A stretch of DNA of 64,000 nucleotides from Cinnamomum chago (Eukaryota > Streptophyta > Magnoliopsida > Laurales > Lauraceae). This document shows, piece by piece, positions 14,401 to 25,812 of this stretch (position 1 is its first letter; every line of letters begins with the position of its first letter). Location of the stretch: NCBI GenBank assembly GCA_038049695.1, contig CP142456.1, positions 76,593,422-76,657,421 of the forward strand, written 5' to 3'. A program made the position numbers and the translations under genes. The notes under the pieces were generated by a model, which saw nothing but the letters and a program-made list of their open reading frames with translations, did no database searches and had not been told where the DNA came from.

Positions 14401-15101
14401 CTGAACTCACTCACAACTCAACCGAGTCGACTCGGGCGAGTCGAACTGACTGTAAGGAGGATCCAACTCGGGAGTTGGTATCGTGATAACGTCAACTGTT
14501 ACATGTTTAGCTATGTTTCCGTTACGGCGTTACCTATGCACTGTCCGAAGAGGGCGCGAGACAGGACGCCGTTAACGGCGAGCTCGTCGAACCGCTTCTC
14601 GACGGCGGCCCATCCGGCGCCGCCATCGGTCTTGCTGATGAACTTGAGTCCCTTGAGAGCATGCGCGGCGGCGGACTTGGTCCGATCGAGGCGGCTGGGA
14701 GCCGGCCGCTTGGAGGCAAGCCGCCGGAGCTCCTGCGACACCTGCCGGATCCTCGACGAGGCGCTCCGGATCACCGACGATCCCAACGACGACCGCTTCT
14801 CCAGCGTCTTCGCCAGCAGCGTCACCTCCGGATCCTCGATCTCGACACCTCCGCCGCCGGCCGGCTTGACGCTGTGCACCGCCACGGAGTCGTCGCGGAC
14901 ATCGAGCGTGATCTCGACGTACGCCTCATCTCCGCCGCCGCCGCCGCCGATGCTGGTGCTTTCCGGCAAGTTGAACCGGGCGCTCTTCCTGCCGCCGCGC
15001 TTGTTGAGCGGCCCGCTCAAAGGCCCGCTAAATGCGACTCGATCGCTGCCAACACTCTCCGTATCGGAGTAATTCTCTGAATCTCCTCCCATTCTCTGCA
15101 T
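8441..15101 (-). CDS. RBOH: Respiratory burst oxidase homologue (plant NADPH oxidase), 12 exons, complete
   Basis: Plasma-membrane NADPH oxidase that passes electrons from cytosolic NADPH through FAD and two haems to apoplastic O2, making superoxide. Exons, 5' to 3': 15101-14534, 14363-14204, 14122-14074, 13903-13790, 13686-13255, 12517-12131, 12027-11932, 11255-11140, 11032-10930, 10826-10753, 10166-9646, 8550-8441. All junctions are GT-AG; they sum to 2730 nt (909 aa plus stop TAA), close to the family's ~920. Visible: acidic/Ser-rich N-terminus; EF-hands [14 protein letters not shown] (~244-257) and [10 protein letters not shown] (~287-296); LSQMLSQ (Ser ~324/328), matching the BIK1-target serines of AtRBOHD; haem histidines in HAGAH (454/458); FAD motif HPFSITSAP (~642); NADPH motif GLGIGATP (~727); C-terminal Cys ~878 in VFYCG, equivalent to AtRBOHD Cys890; end KENF. 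A second in-frame ATG at 15092 would give 906 aa. Exon 1 is strongly GC-rich. The N-terminus is closest to the C/D subgroup; the exact paralogue is not assignable. Confidence 0.97.
9411..9525. repeat. Imperfect tandem repeat in the last RBOH intron
   Basis: Two diverged copies of a ~55-bp unit (gccccgacatcactcaatca... and gccccaacgtcactcaagca...), each continuing to a tgtgttggccaa motif. They sit in the 1095-bp intron before the final exon. No coding potential. Confidence 0.5.
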
Positions 15102-16275
15102 TTCTCAGATCTAAAAAAAACCCCAACACAACACAGAGAGAGGGAGAGATCAATTAAGTAAAAACACTTGAATTCCAGCAACAGATGGCTTTTTCTTTAT
15201 GAATCTGAACAAACAAGTGTTCGATGAAATGAAACAGATGCTTTTAATGCAAGAGAAAGAGAGAAAGAGAGGTATGAAATTGGAAGGGTTGGATTGTGGA
15301 TTTGTATTTAAATGGGTTTAGTGGGGAAGGGTGGTGTTTCTTGGCTACTCACAATAGAATTGTTCTCGAAATGTGTTGACCGTCAAAATACACATGTTTC
15401 TAATTCACACGTCGGCCCAGCTTTCTACGACCGTGTGTTTATTCTCATCAATGAGTAAATTCCAATGGTCAATCTTGACGGTGGGGATTGTTGGTGTGGG
15501 GTCCACTTGGAATTGGAAAGTTGTGACAGCCGTTGGATCGAGCTGTTGTTCTGAGATATATGGCTAATCTCAGTCTCTATTTCGTTTGACTTATGTGGCT
15601 TCTGTTTCCACGGTTTCCCAATCTATTTTTATCATCAGGGTCTAATTGGTTAGTAGGTTTCTTTTTTTGGGTGGGGCCAAGTTTCAGTTGCTCCATTGAT
15701 TTGATGTGGAGAAAAGGTAGAGTCCTTGTTTGGTGGATCACATGGGTGATGGGTCTGTCAATTTACTTAGACCCGGAATAATGAGCCATGCTTTATAGAT
15801 AATAACGTGCTTTGTTCTTTTTCATCATTGTGGCCCTATTTAACTTTATTTCCTCGCTATTTAAGGTTTTCAGTCTCTTTATACGATGCGTTTGATAATT
15901 TTACATGTAAAATAAAATATAGTAAAACATTAAATCAAGAGAGAATAAAATATAATGAAGGTTATGATATGATTTTAATTTTAAGTGTTTTATATATAAT
16001 CTTTTTATCTTTTTGTTTAGAAAATTGAAGCTTTTTTTGTTTTTTAGTGGATAAAGTATGCTGTTTTTTTACTCTTTTTTTTTTTTAAGAAAATCTAGGA
16101 AATTTTAAATCAAAGTACTATTGAAGTATGACCAATTAATTTGAAAAATGAAGCTTTACTTCATGACTTTTACTAATCAGGAAGAATCAAATGTTCTTGT
16201 CCTCCCAAGCACCCGAAGTCCCTAATGCACTGGGTAAGTCAGACCTTTACATGGGCAAGTGGCGATAGGGAGAGA
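15102..16275. other. RBOH 5' UTR/promoter and spacer
   Basis: Immediately upstream of the start codon on the gene strand are purine-poor and CT-rich tracts (the plus strand shows agagagaggg), typical of plant 5' UTRs. A TATA-like tttaaata lies near 15308-15315 on the gene strand. Beyond ~15.6 kb the DNA is AT-rich with no recognisable gene. Confidence 0.4.
15376..15591. promoter_or_regulatory. Cluster of W-box cores upstream of RBOH
   Basis: About 275-490 bp upstream of the RBOH start codon lie TTGACC at 15376-15381 inside the palindrome TTGACCGTCAA (15376-15386), GGTCAA at 15467-15472 (TTGACC on the gene strand), TTGACG at 15475-15480 and TTGACT at 15586-15591. WRKY factors bind TTGAC[C/T] cores, and pathogen-responsive RBOH promoters often carry them. 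Occupancy is inference. Confidence 0.45.
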
Positions 16276-16997
16276 GTGCAAATTGATATTTAACTTACTT
16301 GATGAAGAAATAGTATTTAGGCACAATGATATCGGTAGGGGTGTACAAAAAAGCCACTAGGTCACGGTTCAAATTTCCTTTAAATTATTTGGTTCGGTTT
16401 TCGATTTGAAGGTATAGTTAAACCGCTCAAATCGAACCGAACTGAACTAAGTATATAAGCATATATTTTTTATAAAATATATAAAGAAATATGAAAAATT
16501 ACTCACTCCGTTACTTGAAATCAAACATCTCTCACCAATTGAACTGTCATTTTTTTTGTGAAAAAAAAATAAAACAAAAAACCTTTAACCGAACTGGTTC
16601 AGTATGGTTTGGTTTTACCACATGGGCTGTTCGGTTCAATTTGGAAAAATAGAAAATTGATGGGTTCCATTTGGTTGATGGTTTCCCCTCTAAATCGATT
16701 CGAACCGCCCATGTGTACCCCTAGATATCAGGCATTGGACTCGATTATGAGTACCCGAAGACCCCATTATTGACTTTTACTAGTCTAGTAAAGTATCAAA
16801 TGGGCCTTAAGAATCGATTGTTCTCGTGCTCCCAAAACACATGAAGTCCTTCCCCCCACGCACCAGTGCAAATTGATATTTAACTTACTTGATGAAGAAA
16901 TAGCATTTAGGCACGATGAAATCAGGCAGCAGACTCGCTTATGAGTCTACCTTTTTTGTTTTTTTAGTAGGAAGGAAGACAGGAAGACCCCATTATT
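16276..16997. repeat. Direct duplication flanking the hAT-like MITE
   Basis: The ~85-bp sequence starting gtgcaaattgatatttaact at 16276 recurs at 16866, followed in both copies by aggca...gactcg.ttatgagt and, further on, by agaccccattattg. The first copy is split by the MITE at 16336-16723 and the second is not, so the duplication is older than the insertion or the insertion hit only one copy. Confidence 0.75.
16336..16723. mobile_element. hAT-like MITE with 8-bp target duplication
   Basis: Terminal inverted repeats taggggtgtaca / tgtgtaccccta bound a 388-bp element with no transposase. Flanking 8-mers gatatcgg (16328-16335) and gatatcag (16724-16731) are an 8-bp target duplication with one mismatch, the hAT length. 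A diverged copy of the flanks at 16866-16951 lacks the element and shows the unoccupied site (gaaatcagg). Confidence 0.8.
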
Positions 16998-17780
16998 GTC
17001 TATATCTCATAAAGGTTTTTTTTGGTAGAATATATCTCATAAAGTTGGTATAATAAGATAGAACCATTCTTGATAGCATTTGAAACATTTGAATGAATTC
17101 AAGTTCTAAGTGAATTTGTGTCCCGAGCTGAAACAAGATGAATTCATTGCTGTTAACAGTTTGAACTCTTTTTCCCCCACAGTGATCTAAAAAAGATTTT
17201 ACAAAAGAGAGGCACCCATTGACACTTATCTTGGCACTTGTCCAACTTTGATTCAATCGAATAAAAGTTTACAGCATTAGATCACAACAGGCGCCCATAC
17301 ATCGAATCTTCTGCTATCATCAGATCAAAGGATTGGATCATCTTTACCATTGACCAAAAAAGTGCACGTGGATATTAATTAATAAATAAATTTAGACCTT
17401 GAATATGTTAATGCTCGGAAGTTTCGTTGTATTTTTGTTAAATAATGACTTCTGTGGTCTCGGCAGGGCGACCTGCTGTCTCTGCGGTGAAATCGTGCAG
17501 AAAAATTGACATATCTCTCTCTCTTGTATTGTAATTGATACACACAGAGGTGCTATGTGGATATATTCTCTGGTATCCAGCGGTTCTGAGGGGGACCGGG
17601 CCACAATTCGGTCCCCCCTATGTCCAAGCATGCATTGTGTCAAGAAAATGATGCAGTGCTTTTGACAGTGTCTTTCCTTTTTTCAGTCGATTCCACTTGC
17701 AGACGCCGTACAGGACCCATGGCCGCCGGGTCACGAGCGGCCCTTTGAACTGGACTTTTGTTTCGGGAGGATTGATTTTT

Positions 17781-18393
17781 GGGACAATTGCTCTACCCAT
17801 TCTCCAAACCCGACATTTTTTTAAAATTGAAAAAATTATAATTATATTATAATTGTTTGTACATAAAAGAACGTTGCGAAAGTGGTGTGATATCCTATGA
17901 CCATAAGATATCCACAATGCGATATCCTATAACAATAGGATATTGCAAGATTACCCTTTCCCGCCTAAACGCAAAACGCATAGGAGTTTAAGACGGTATG
18001 TGAAAATGGATTAAGATAAGATGGGTGGAACAAAAGTGAATGAAATAGAAAAAAAAAAATCTAAATTGATGAAATTTTGGAAAAAAATAATAACCCTATG
18101 AACAGATTGGGATAGAGCGATCAATTGTGGACCAAGTGCATGTACCACTATCCTTGGTAAAAGCTCAACTTTGTATTTGGGCGGGAAAATGTAATATTGT
18201 GATATCCTATGGTAATAGGATATCTAATTGTGCGAAAACTTATAGCCATAGGATATCCTATGGTACTATAAATGGTAAAATCGTTATTTTCACGACGTCC
18301 TTTTGTTTACAAACAGTTGTATGGTAATTATAACTTTTCCAACGATTCTCGGGCAAATGTCGACTTTAGAGGATGTCGTACGGTAATTGTCTC
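17781..18393. mobile_element. Mutator-like foldback MITE with 9-bp target duplication
   Basis: The 613-bp element starts gggacaattgctctac and ends gtacggtaattgtctc, giving long imperfect inverted repeats (~190 bp per arm) that can be followed inward through cgacattt, attataatta, tgtttgta and the gatatcctat hairpins to tttcccgcc. It is flanked by an exact 9-bp duplication ttgattttt (17772-17780 and 18394-18402), the length made by Mutator superfamily transposases. No transposase gene. Confidence 0.8.
17886..18263. repeat. Cluster of GATATCCTAT hairpins
   Basis: Inside the arms of the Mutator-like element are short inverted repeats built on gatatcctat: 17888-17912, 17920-17943 and 18201-18224 (10-bp arms around ggta), plus a perfect 18-bp palindrome ccataggatatcctatgg at 18246-18263. 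A related gatatcgtat lies near 18446. Confidence 0.75.
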
Positions 18394-18402
18394 TTGATTT
18401 TT

Positions 18403-20822
18403 TCACCAAATATTTTATATAGAATCGTTCCTACAATAACAATGTGATATCGTATGGCTTCAGGATATTGCACACAACTATGTGTAAAATAATATACGGC
18501 AATATGAAATTATACAAACAATTTTATAGAAATTGATTAAACTTATATCGCTCAAGGGTGAATGTCTTGTCTAAAGGCAGTTGCACGAACAAATGGTGAT
18601 GAGTGGGTATAATGAGGATCAAGGGTTCTTTCAAAAAAAAATTTACATGTTAATAGGAGTGTTCATAGTAGAGCCTTGGCCCGACTTTAGAAACATAGGT
18701 CAATATTCAGCCCCAATGGACATGCCATGAGTGTTCGCCACCTGAAACAGGTTAGCCTGAGTCTGCCCATTTAGTCAATTACGCAACAGAGGGCCGGGCT
18801 TCTATTGCTAAGTTTAAGTCCAATCGAAATATTAAACGAGTCTAATTTTAGATCCAACCTATGCCCAATTATCAAAACCCAAGTACAAATCCAGCCAAAA
18901 GGGATTGGGCCTGGTTGGCCTGGCCCATGAGCATCCTTGTACATGGATGACTTAAATTCATATAATCTGATTCTTTTTTATTTTCCCTTCTTGCTTTTAC
19001 AATAAACATAAACTCATGCACCTTTATCATCTATGAGTTTTGAAAAAGTTACATGCAATCATTAGATTTTTTTTCTTTTATAAATAACCACCTTTGTTTT
19101 TCTGAAAATCTCTTTTTTAACTGTGTTGAACATAATTTGTCAATGTCTAGTTTGCACTAATTCAAAAAATTAACTGTATTTTAGATAGTATGATTAATTA
19201 TTTAGAATTTATATTACGATTGGAATTCAAATCTTGAAGCATTTGTAATTTGCATTTGGTCAATGCTGGAATCCTTTGAATGTTGAAGTTCCTTTGTATT
19301 TATACAAATTCTAGGAAAAAAAAAAAAGAATTATCTGACTTTTTAGATAATTCTCTCAAAATTCAATAAAGCCCTCCACTGCAGCAGCATTTTTCCAAAT
19401 CATGTTTGACAAAAGGAGAAGCAGATATTGAAAAGTAAAGAAGAATCAAATGCATGAAACACAATTAATTTCTTGCTCAATACATTGATCAGATTTGGTT
19501 CCTTACAAGATTTTGTTGACCAGCAACCTCACCAAGTTGATTAAAACAAGATAACACAATTACTTTACTATTTTCTTCTTTCTAAATAAACCTTAACTAC
19601 CGATCTAAATTTTGAGGAAAATGACACTACACAAAATTAATGATTTTTCTTCATTCCTTGGTAATATTTTCTCACAATTTTCAATTTTTTAGATGAAAAC
19701 ATTTTTTTTTTTTGGTTTTTTATGAAATTCAAATTCAGATCTAAAAGAAGTTATTTTTCGCAGTCTTGCACAAGAGGTGGGAATCGGATTTCACCATGAA
19801 TTTTTTTTTGCTGCACCAAACATATATGAGAAACTGAAAATTAGAAAGGGGAATCTCTAAGGTCCATTTTTGGCAGAAAATAAACTAAAATGCTACGTAA
19901 GGTGTCATAATCAAACATTTCCTCATGCACTGTTTGAATTATTGGGATTTGGAACCCAGTGCTTGCCGTATCCTCAAATCATTTGGATCTAATTAACTGG
20001 AATTGATTATGACAAATAGCAAAAAATCGTTGTCACTTGAAAAGATCTAATAACCACGAGAAATCTCATTTGTCATACAAAGGAAATTAAGCCAAAACAA
20101 ACCAAGAATAGACATGTGTAATCAAAGCACTCACATCCACTACGCGCCATGGTTAGTGACTTCCTAGTTCCTACTATGGCCTCTGATCACCTGGATCTTT
20201 TTATCCCTCTTAAGTCTTACCTCCATGAATTTTATGCATCTAGGTCGGCCCTACAGCTAAGTTCACACCTAACTTAGCTGAGAGCAAGGTGCTTAATGAA
20301 TCATTGTTATATACTTACACCCATAAATACATATATGTTTTACATATAGGCCGGTGATCTGTGCTTACGTCTCACATGGGAAATACTATGCGAGACAGCC
20401 TATGGGGCCCACTGAATGCCTTACATGATCAATTCCAACCTATAATCCAAGCCCCTCTACCTATATGTCTAAGATCCCATAGGGTTTACATTGATTCCAA
20501 TGGAGTAGAAAGTGAATTGGATTGAGTATGAAAAAAAAAAAAAAAAACAATTTTGAAACTGCAAAGCTTGTGGACCACAAATCAAGAAATTATGATTATT
20601 GAATGAATCTAAAATTTTATATTATGGGCGATCCCACCTAGATTTTTCAATCTGCTACATCGATCGTGATTGTTGGGGCCTTAGGTGAGCGCTGTTGACT
20701 ATCTAAGACGGGTTCCTTTGCAAGACATATGCACGATAGCATTCACATGTAAGATGGTGCGATATATAGGATGCAGTGAGATGGGAAGAAGCGCAGATAG
20801 AGAGGGACCTAGATTATCACCC
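18403..20822. other. Spacer with a possible small hAT-like relic
   Basis: No gene recognised. At about 18654-18933 the ends taggagtgttcat and atgagcatcctt are loosely inverted, like those of degenerate hAT MITEs, but no target duplication fits. The remainder is AT-rich with several long A and T runs. Confidence 0.35.
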
Positions 20823-20825
20823 TAA

Positions 20826-21161
20826 GGGCTTGTTTGGCATCTCCACTCTTTTATTTATAGATCCATCTAAAATAGAGTCATTAAAAAAAGAGTCATAAAA
20901 AAAAGAGGCTAGGATAAAAAAAAACGCATTTGGTAACGCATGAAACTATTTTAAATACCTTGCCTCTATATTTTAAGACCCAAAAGCTCTATTTCTCATC
21001 TGCCCACTTTTGGAGCATTTGGATTTTAGAGGATTTGCCTCTAAATGTCTAAAGCGGAAAGAGTCTAAAATCTTGTGCCAAACGCTCTAATTGTTCAAAC
21101 CTCTATTCGATTTAGACATTTAGAGAAATAGAGGCATGAAATAGAGATGCCAAACATGGGC
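20826..21161. mobile_element. Tourist-like (PIF/Harbinger) MITE with TAA duplication
   Basis: Terminal inverted repeats gggcttgtttggcatctc at the left and gagatgccaaacatgggc at the right, 336 bp apart, with the 3-bp duplication TAA at 20823-20825 and 21162-21164. This end sequence and TWA duplication are typical of Tourist-type MITEs. The interior also folds (ctctaaatgtctaaag / tttagacatttagag). No coding capacity. Confidence 0.8.
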
Positions 21162-21610
21162 TAAGGCTGGTCCCAAACAGACACTTAAATGGTAGTTACA
21201 TGTTTATCTTAAAAAAATTGCTTTGACTCACATGCATGCATGAGAAATGCTTCATTAATGCCATTCAATGTACATACATAAGACTGTAAGAACTAACGGC
21301 AGTTGGACAATGGACATTCAAGCACATATTAAAAGAAAAAACGATTCGTTTGACTGCTCTAATCAACACGCACTCATAACTACACGACCCCAAACATCAA
21401 TATATGGTTTGAATTGAAATCACATGATAGCTCAGTTAAAGGGTAAATCTTTACCAACATCTGTAGGATCATCAAACTATATATGCAGGCTAATTCTATC
21501 CACATATTTTTTTTGTATTTGCCCAGTGCAATTGGTAATCCAGTATGCGACGTGTCCTACTTACTTATCTCATCAATTGTAACAATCAATCATTACAGTA
21601 ATGGTACGGT

Positions 21611-22010
21611 TAGGGTTGTAAACGGGTTGATTCTGGTTCGGGTCCATGGTGGACCCAGAACCGGAACCGTTAAGGAGAAGGTGAAACCGGATCCAAATCC
21701 AGAACCGTTTTAGAACCGGTTTCTTGACTCCGGAATCGGAATCGGAACCGGAACCAGAACCATATATGGGACGGGTCTAGATTCGGGTCCGGATTTAGGT
21801 AGAGAATGATATTAAAAAAATATGATTTTTAGGATAGATTTTTTAAAATTGAGGTAATATATCGGGTCTCGGGTCCACGAGTCTGAACTAAGGTGGAACC
21901 AAACCCGGACCCATTTATTTATCATGGCCTAAATAAAGATCCAAACCCGGTTTTTAACTGGTTGAAACATCTGGGATAATCGGAGAATCGGATACTCATT
22001 TACATCCCTA
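21611..22010. mobile_element. hAT-like non-autonomous element
   Basis: Ends tagggttgtaaacggg and tactcatttacatcccta form imperfect inverted repeats over 400 bp. Flanking 8-mers ggtacggt and gatacaat match at 5 of 8 positions, as an aged 8-bp duplication would. The interior is rich in aaccgg / ccggtt words. Confidence 0.55.
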
Positions 22011-22018
22011 GATACAAT

Positions 22019-23301
22019 TGTTGCTTCTCTCACCCTAGAATAAATAAAATGGCAAAGAAGTGGCACCGACCATGCCTAATCACTTGGGTCAATTCCCGAT
22101 AATTAATGACTTAGCCTTAGTCAATTAAAATAACAATAACAATAAGATAGGAAGAACAGATGGGTAGCATCAGTAGGCAGCCTTTATGTTAAATTATAAA
22201 TAAAATATACAATTGATAGGTGAAAAGACATACTTAGGTGGGAAAACTCATGTATTTGACATACCCAAAGGAAACCAGATGGAATCATGGAAGACCCACT
22301 TATTTTTATCTCTCCCCACATGAATATGTATGCAACTTGGCGAATCTCCACCTACCCTTTGCCACGTTTCAAGATCTGGATAGAGGAAGGTCTTCATTGG
22401 TGGTCCACACAAACTTGAGGTCAGGTCCTTCTGCTGGCTACCGCGTTGAAAAGGGCGAGCCATTGTGTTTGGTGGATTCCCATTTAGGTGCATTCCATTT
22501 CCTATCCATCTAAAACTACTGACTGGCTATTCCTTGCCAAACAGGTAACTCTTCTCAATAGAAAATGACTCAGGGAGAGGGTGTTCCACTCAAATTGTTG
22601 CAGTGCCCTCAGTCACCCATGGTGTTGAAATGTAAATTAGATATTTTGAGTAATTTGCAATTCGTTTCGCCCGCTTAGGGCTCGTTTGTTTGCTTTGTAT
22701 CAAATTTTAAGAATTATAGTGCTAACATTGAAGATAAAGGCAAAGATCACAAATGATTATCAAATAATCTCACGTTGATATGAAAATGATTGCCTAGACA
22801 TCACCCTAATAAATCCTTAAACAAAGGAGATCCCGTTGAGGGGTGGCAATAGGGTTTGGTCGAGTGAAAATGGGTCAGCTGACCGAGAGTGCCTACTGGT
22901 TAATCCTAACCAAGCTATTTAAATGAAGCTCAGGTTTTCCTAATCCATGACTGACTTTTATATATTAGGACGAATTTAGCGGGGTCAAATCTAAATAGAT
23001 AAAAGTTGGATAAGAGTCGGGTCAGGTTTTTGCCACCCTGGACCTATCTAGGTCTTCATCTTTTATCATGCTCTTCTTAACCTTTTGATCCTCCTTCCCA
23101 AAAATCCAGTTTACTATAAATTTAGAGGAACTCAATGCAAAGTACACAAATAGGCTTAGTTAAAACATTGATTTGGTCTGACTGTGCAAATTGAATTGAT
23201 AGTCTGTCTTCAACTGGAACTCAATGCAAAGTACACAAATAGGCCAAGTTAATGGATATTAAATGGATTAGGTGTGCTTTTATATTTTTGTAATGAAAGT
23301 T
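22019..23301. other. Spacer, possible short MITE relics
   Basis: At 22845-23040 the ends ggggtggcaata and tttttgccaccct are inverted, hAT-like, without a clear duplication. A lone ttagggctcgtttgtttg near 22676 resembles a Tourist terminus with no partner found. The open frame at 22238-22513 has no recognised motif. Confidence 0.35.
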
Positions 23302-24166
23302 TTTGAATGCTCTAATTTATAAAGATAGATCTTCTCTTAAAAACTAGCATTTTAATGGGACTTCCATTGACTGATGTATGAACTCCAAGGAGGCCATACT
23401 AATTTGATACATCTGAATTTGTTTGATTTTGTTGAATTGGACTTATTATACAAGGAAATTGAGTAGGATTGTCAAAGTTAGTGAGCTACGTACATATAAA
23501 CTGGGAGGACATAAATAACTATATGAAGTGAACCTATTGGATTGGTTTGAATCTCAGGGTTTTTTTTTTTTTCTTTGTGTAAAAGGTTTGAATCTCAATT
23601 AAAAAAGGAAAAAGAAGCCACCAAAAAAATAATTGAGGGGAGTTCTTTCGTCTCGAAATCAAAATAATATTCATTATTTCAAGCGGTTCTTTTGGGCATT
23701 CATCGAAAGAACAAATGAAGATAGAATTGGTTTGAATGCTCTAATTTATAAAGATAGATCTTCTCTTAAAAACTAGCATTTTAATGGGACTTCCATTGAC
23801 TGATGTATGAACTCCAAGGAGGCCATACTAATTTGATACATCTGAATTTGTTTGATTTTGTTGAATTGGACTTATTATACAAGGAAATTGAGTAGGATTG
23901 TCAAAGTTAGTGAGCTACGTACATATAAACTGGGAGGACATAAATAACTATATGAAGTGAACCTATTGGATTGGTTTGAATCTCAGGGTTTTTTTTTTTT
24001 TCTTTGTGTAAAAGGTTTGAATCTCAATTAAAAAAGGAAAAAGAAGCCACCAAAAAAATAATTGAGGGGAGTTCTTTCGTTTCGAAATCAAAATAATATT
24101 CATTATTTCAAGCGGTTCTTTTGGGCATTCATCGAAAGAACAAATGAAGATAGAATTGGTTTGAAT
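23302..24166. repeat. Near-identical tandem duplication, 429-bp unit
   Basis: The sequence from tttgaatgctctaattta (23302) is repeated directly from 23731 with period 429. I saw one substitution (ctttcgtctcg versus ctttcgtttcg), and even the 13-T run is the same length in both copies. The second copy is followed by a partial third start, tttgaat. No coding potential. Confidence 0.9.
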
Positions 24167-25351
24167 TTGACCAACTGAGATATCTGGGAAAAGTAATTGA
24201 TTATTTCTTCATTCGAAACAGGCCCTCTATTTCTATTCTGGGCCGATTGCTTCATTTAAATAATTGTTGTCCATGATCCAATGAGACTATAACGCCCCAC
24301 CCTTCACGCATGCATGATATTGTTCGATTTGGCCAACGGGCCTCACGGTTGTGCTTCTGATGGGCCTCAACCCATCAAAAGGTTTAATGCAAGGTAAAGG
24401 TGTAGGCTCTACATATAACCACATTCACTTTCCTCTCTATAGTTGATGTGAGACTCTGGGGCGTCACAGAGACTCTTGAGACTTGCTAACCATTGATGTT
24501 TTAACCATTCAAACAACAATCATAATTGGGTTGTGGGGTAGCCATGAGTGCTCATGGCCAGCTAGCCAAGGCCCGACCGGGCACAACCCACTTTGGGCAA
24601 GCTAGATTTGGACGTTAGGTTTTAGTATTTGAATTAGACCTTAATTTAAATTTGGACCCAATTAATATTTGGGCCAGGCTTGGATTATGTAATAGAAAGC
24701 CTAATGTTGAGTTCATGAATTTGCACATTTACGCATCATATTAAGATGAATTAGAGATTTAATTAGGTGATTTGCATCATTATTCATCTAATTTCATCAT
24801 TTCATGCAATTTCACGTAGGAACCTGAGTTTTCATACTTTTCATACATTTTCTGCATTAACTTAGAATGTTTTGCAAATTTTCTCCGAAGAGTCCCAATT
24901 GGAGTAGAACTCTGTCCGGATGGGTCCCGCTTCAATATGGGCTCTTCACTATTTAATGTGTTAAATTAGAATGTGCAGAAAATGAGAATTGCAGACCTCT
25001 GCCACAGAGCCCACTTTCAAGCACATATAGTTATCTGGGCCCTACATTGCTGAATTGAAGATTGAAAAGAAGAAAATTGAAGAATTCACCATGTGGACCC
25101 CACACACAAGCCATATGCAAATCAATCAAATGAGGGGTCCACTCATCATTTCACTTGAAAAATGCTAACTACAGTAGAAGACTTCTCATAGGGCCCACTA
25201 TTTAAACAGATGAAATGTCTTACATGGCAGGGTCCACAGTGGTTGCAAATTTAAAATTATTAATTGATAATTCAAAGAGTACAAATTCTGATTGGAACAA
25301 AAGAAGAACAGTTTGAATCATCTACATATGATGTCCTTTCGAAAATGAAAG
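24167..25351. other. Spacer left of the LINE
   Basis: Contains phrases common in plant dispersed repeats (for example ctctggggcgtcaca near 24455) but no gene or complete element that I can delimit. Confidence 0.35.
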
Positions 25352-25812
25352 TTTTTTTTTGTATAAATGGTAATTGTATTGAGAAAGAGGAGAAGAAATA
25401 CAAATGCACAGGAGCCTCCAAAGAAGGAGGAAAGAACAAAAAAAGAGGCCAACAAACAAAAAGGTCAGAACTACAGCAAAAAGCCTAAGAGGCAGAGTTA
25501 ACCTAAATTCTCAAAGAATAAAGGAGGGAGTTGAGCTGCTGACTCACAAAAGGCTTGGATATCTTCCTTAAAGAGAAACAAAGATCTTTATTCAGCAGGG
25601 CTATGATTTGGTGGAGGGGTGAGATGATGTCCTTCAAAGGTTGCAACATTCTTGGCCTTCCAGAGTGAATGCAGAACAGATAGAAAGGTGGATGCCATAA
25701 AAATCTTGCCAATTTTGTCATTACCTATGGTGATGGAGGTCCAGATGGAAGAGGCAGTACAGGAGGATGGTTGCTGAGCCTTAGAAGAGTGAAGCAGCCA
25801 ATGTCATACTGA

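Noticed and set aside
14503..15080. Long plus-strand open frames opposite RBOH exon 1
   Set aside because: GC-rich DNA opposite a coding exon gives long antisense frames by chance; the minus-strand reading matches the RBOH N-terminus.
23281..24170. CRISPR-like array
   Set aside because: Just two long copies of one unit with no spacers; a plain tandem duplication in plant DNA.
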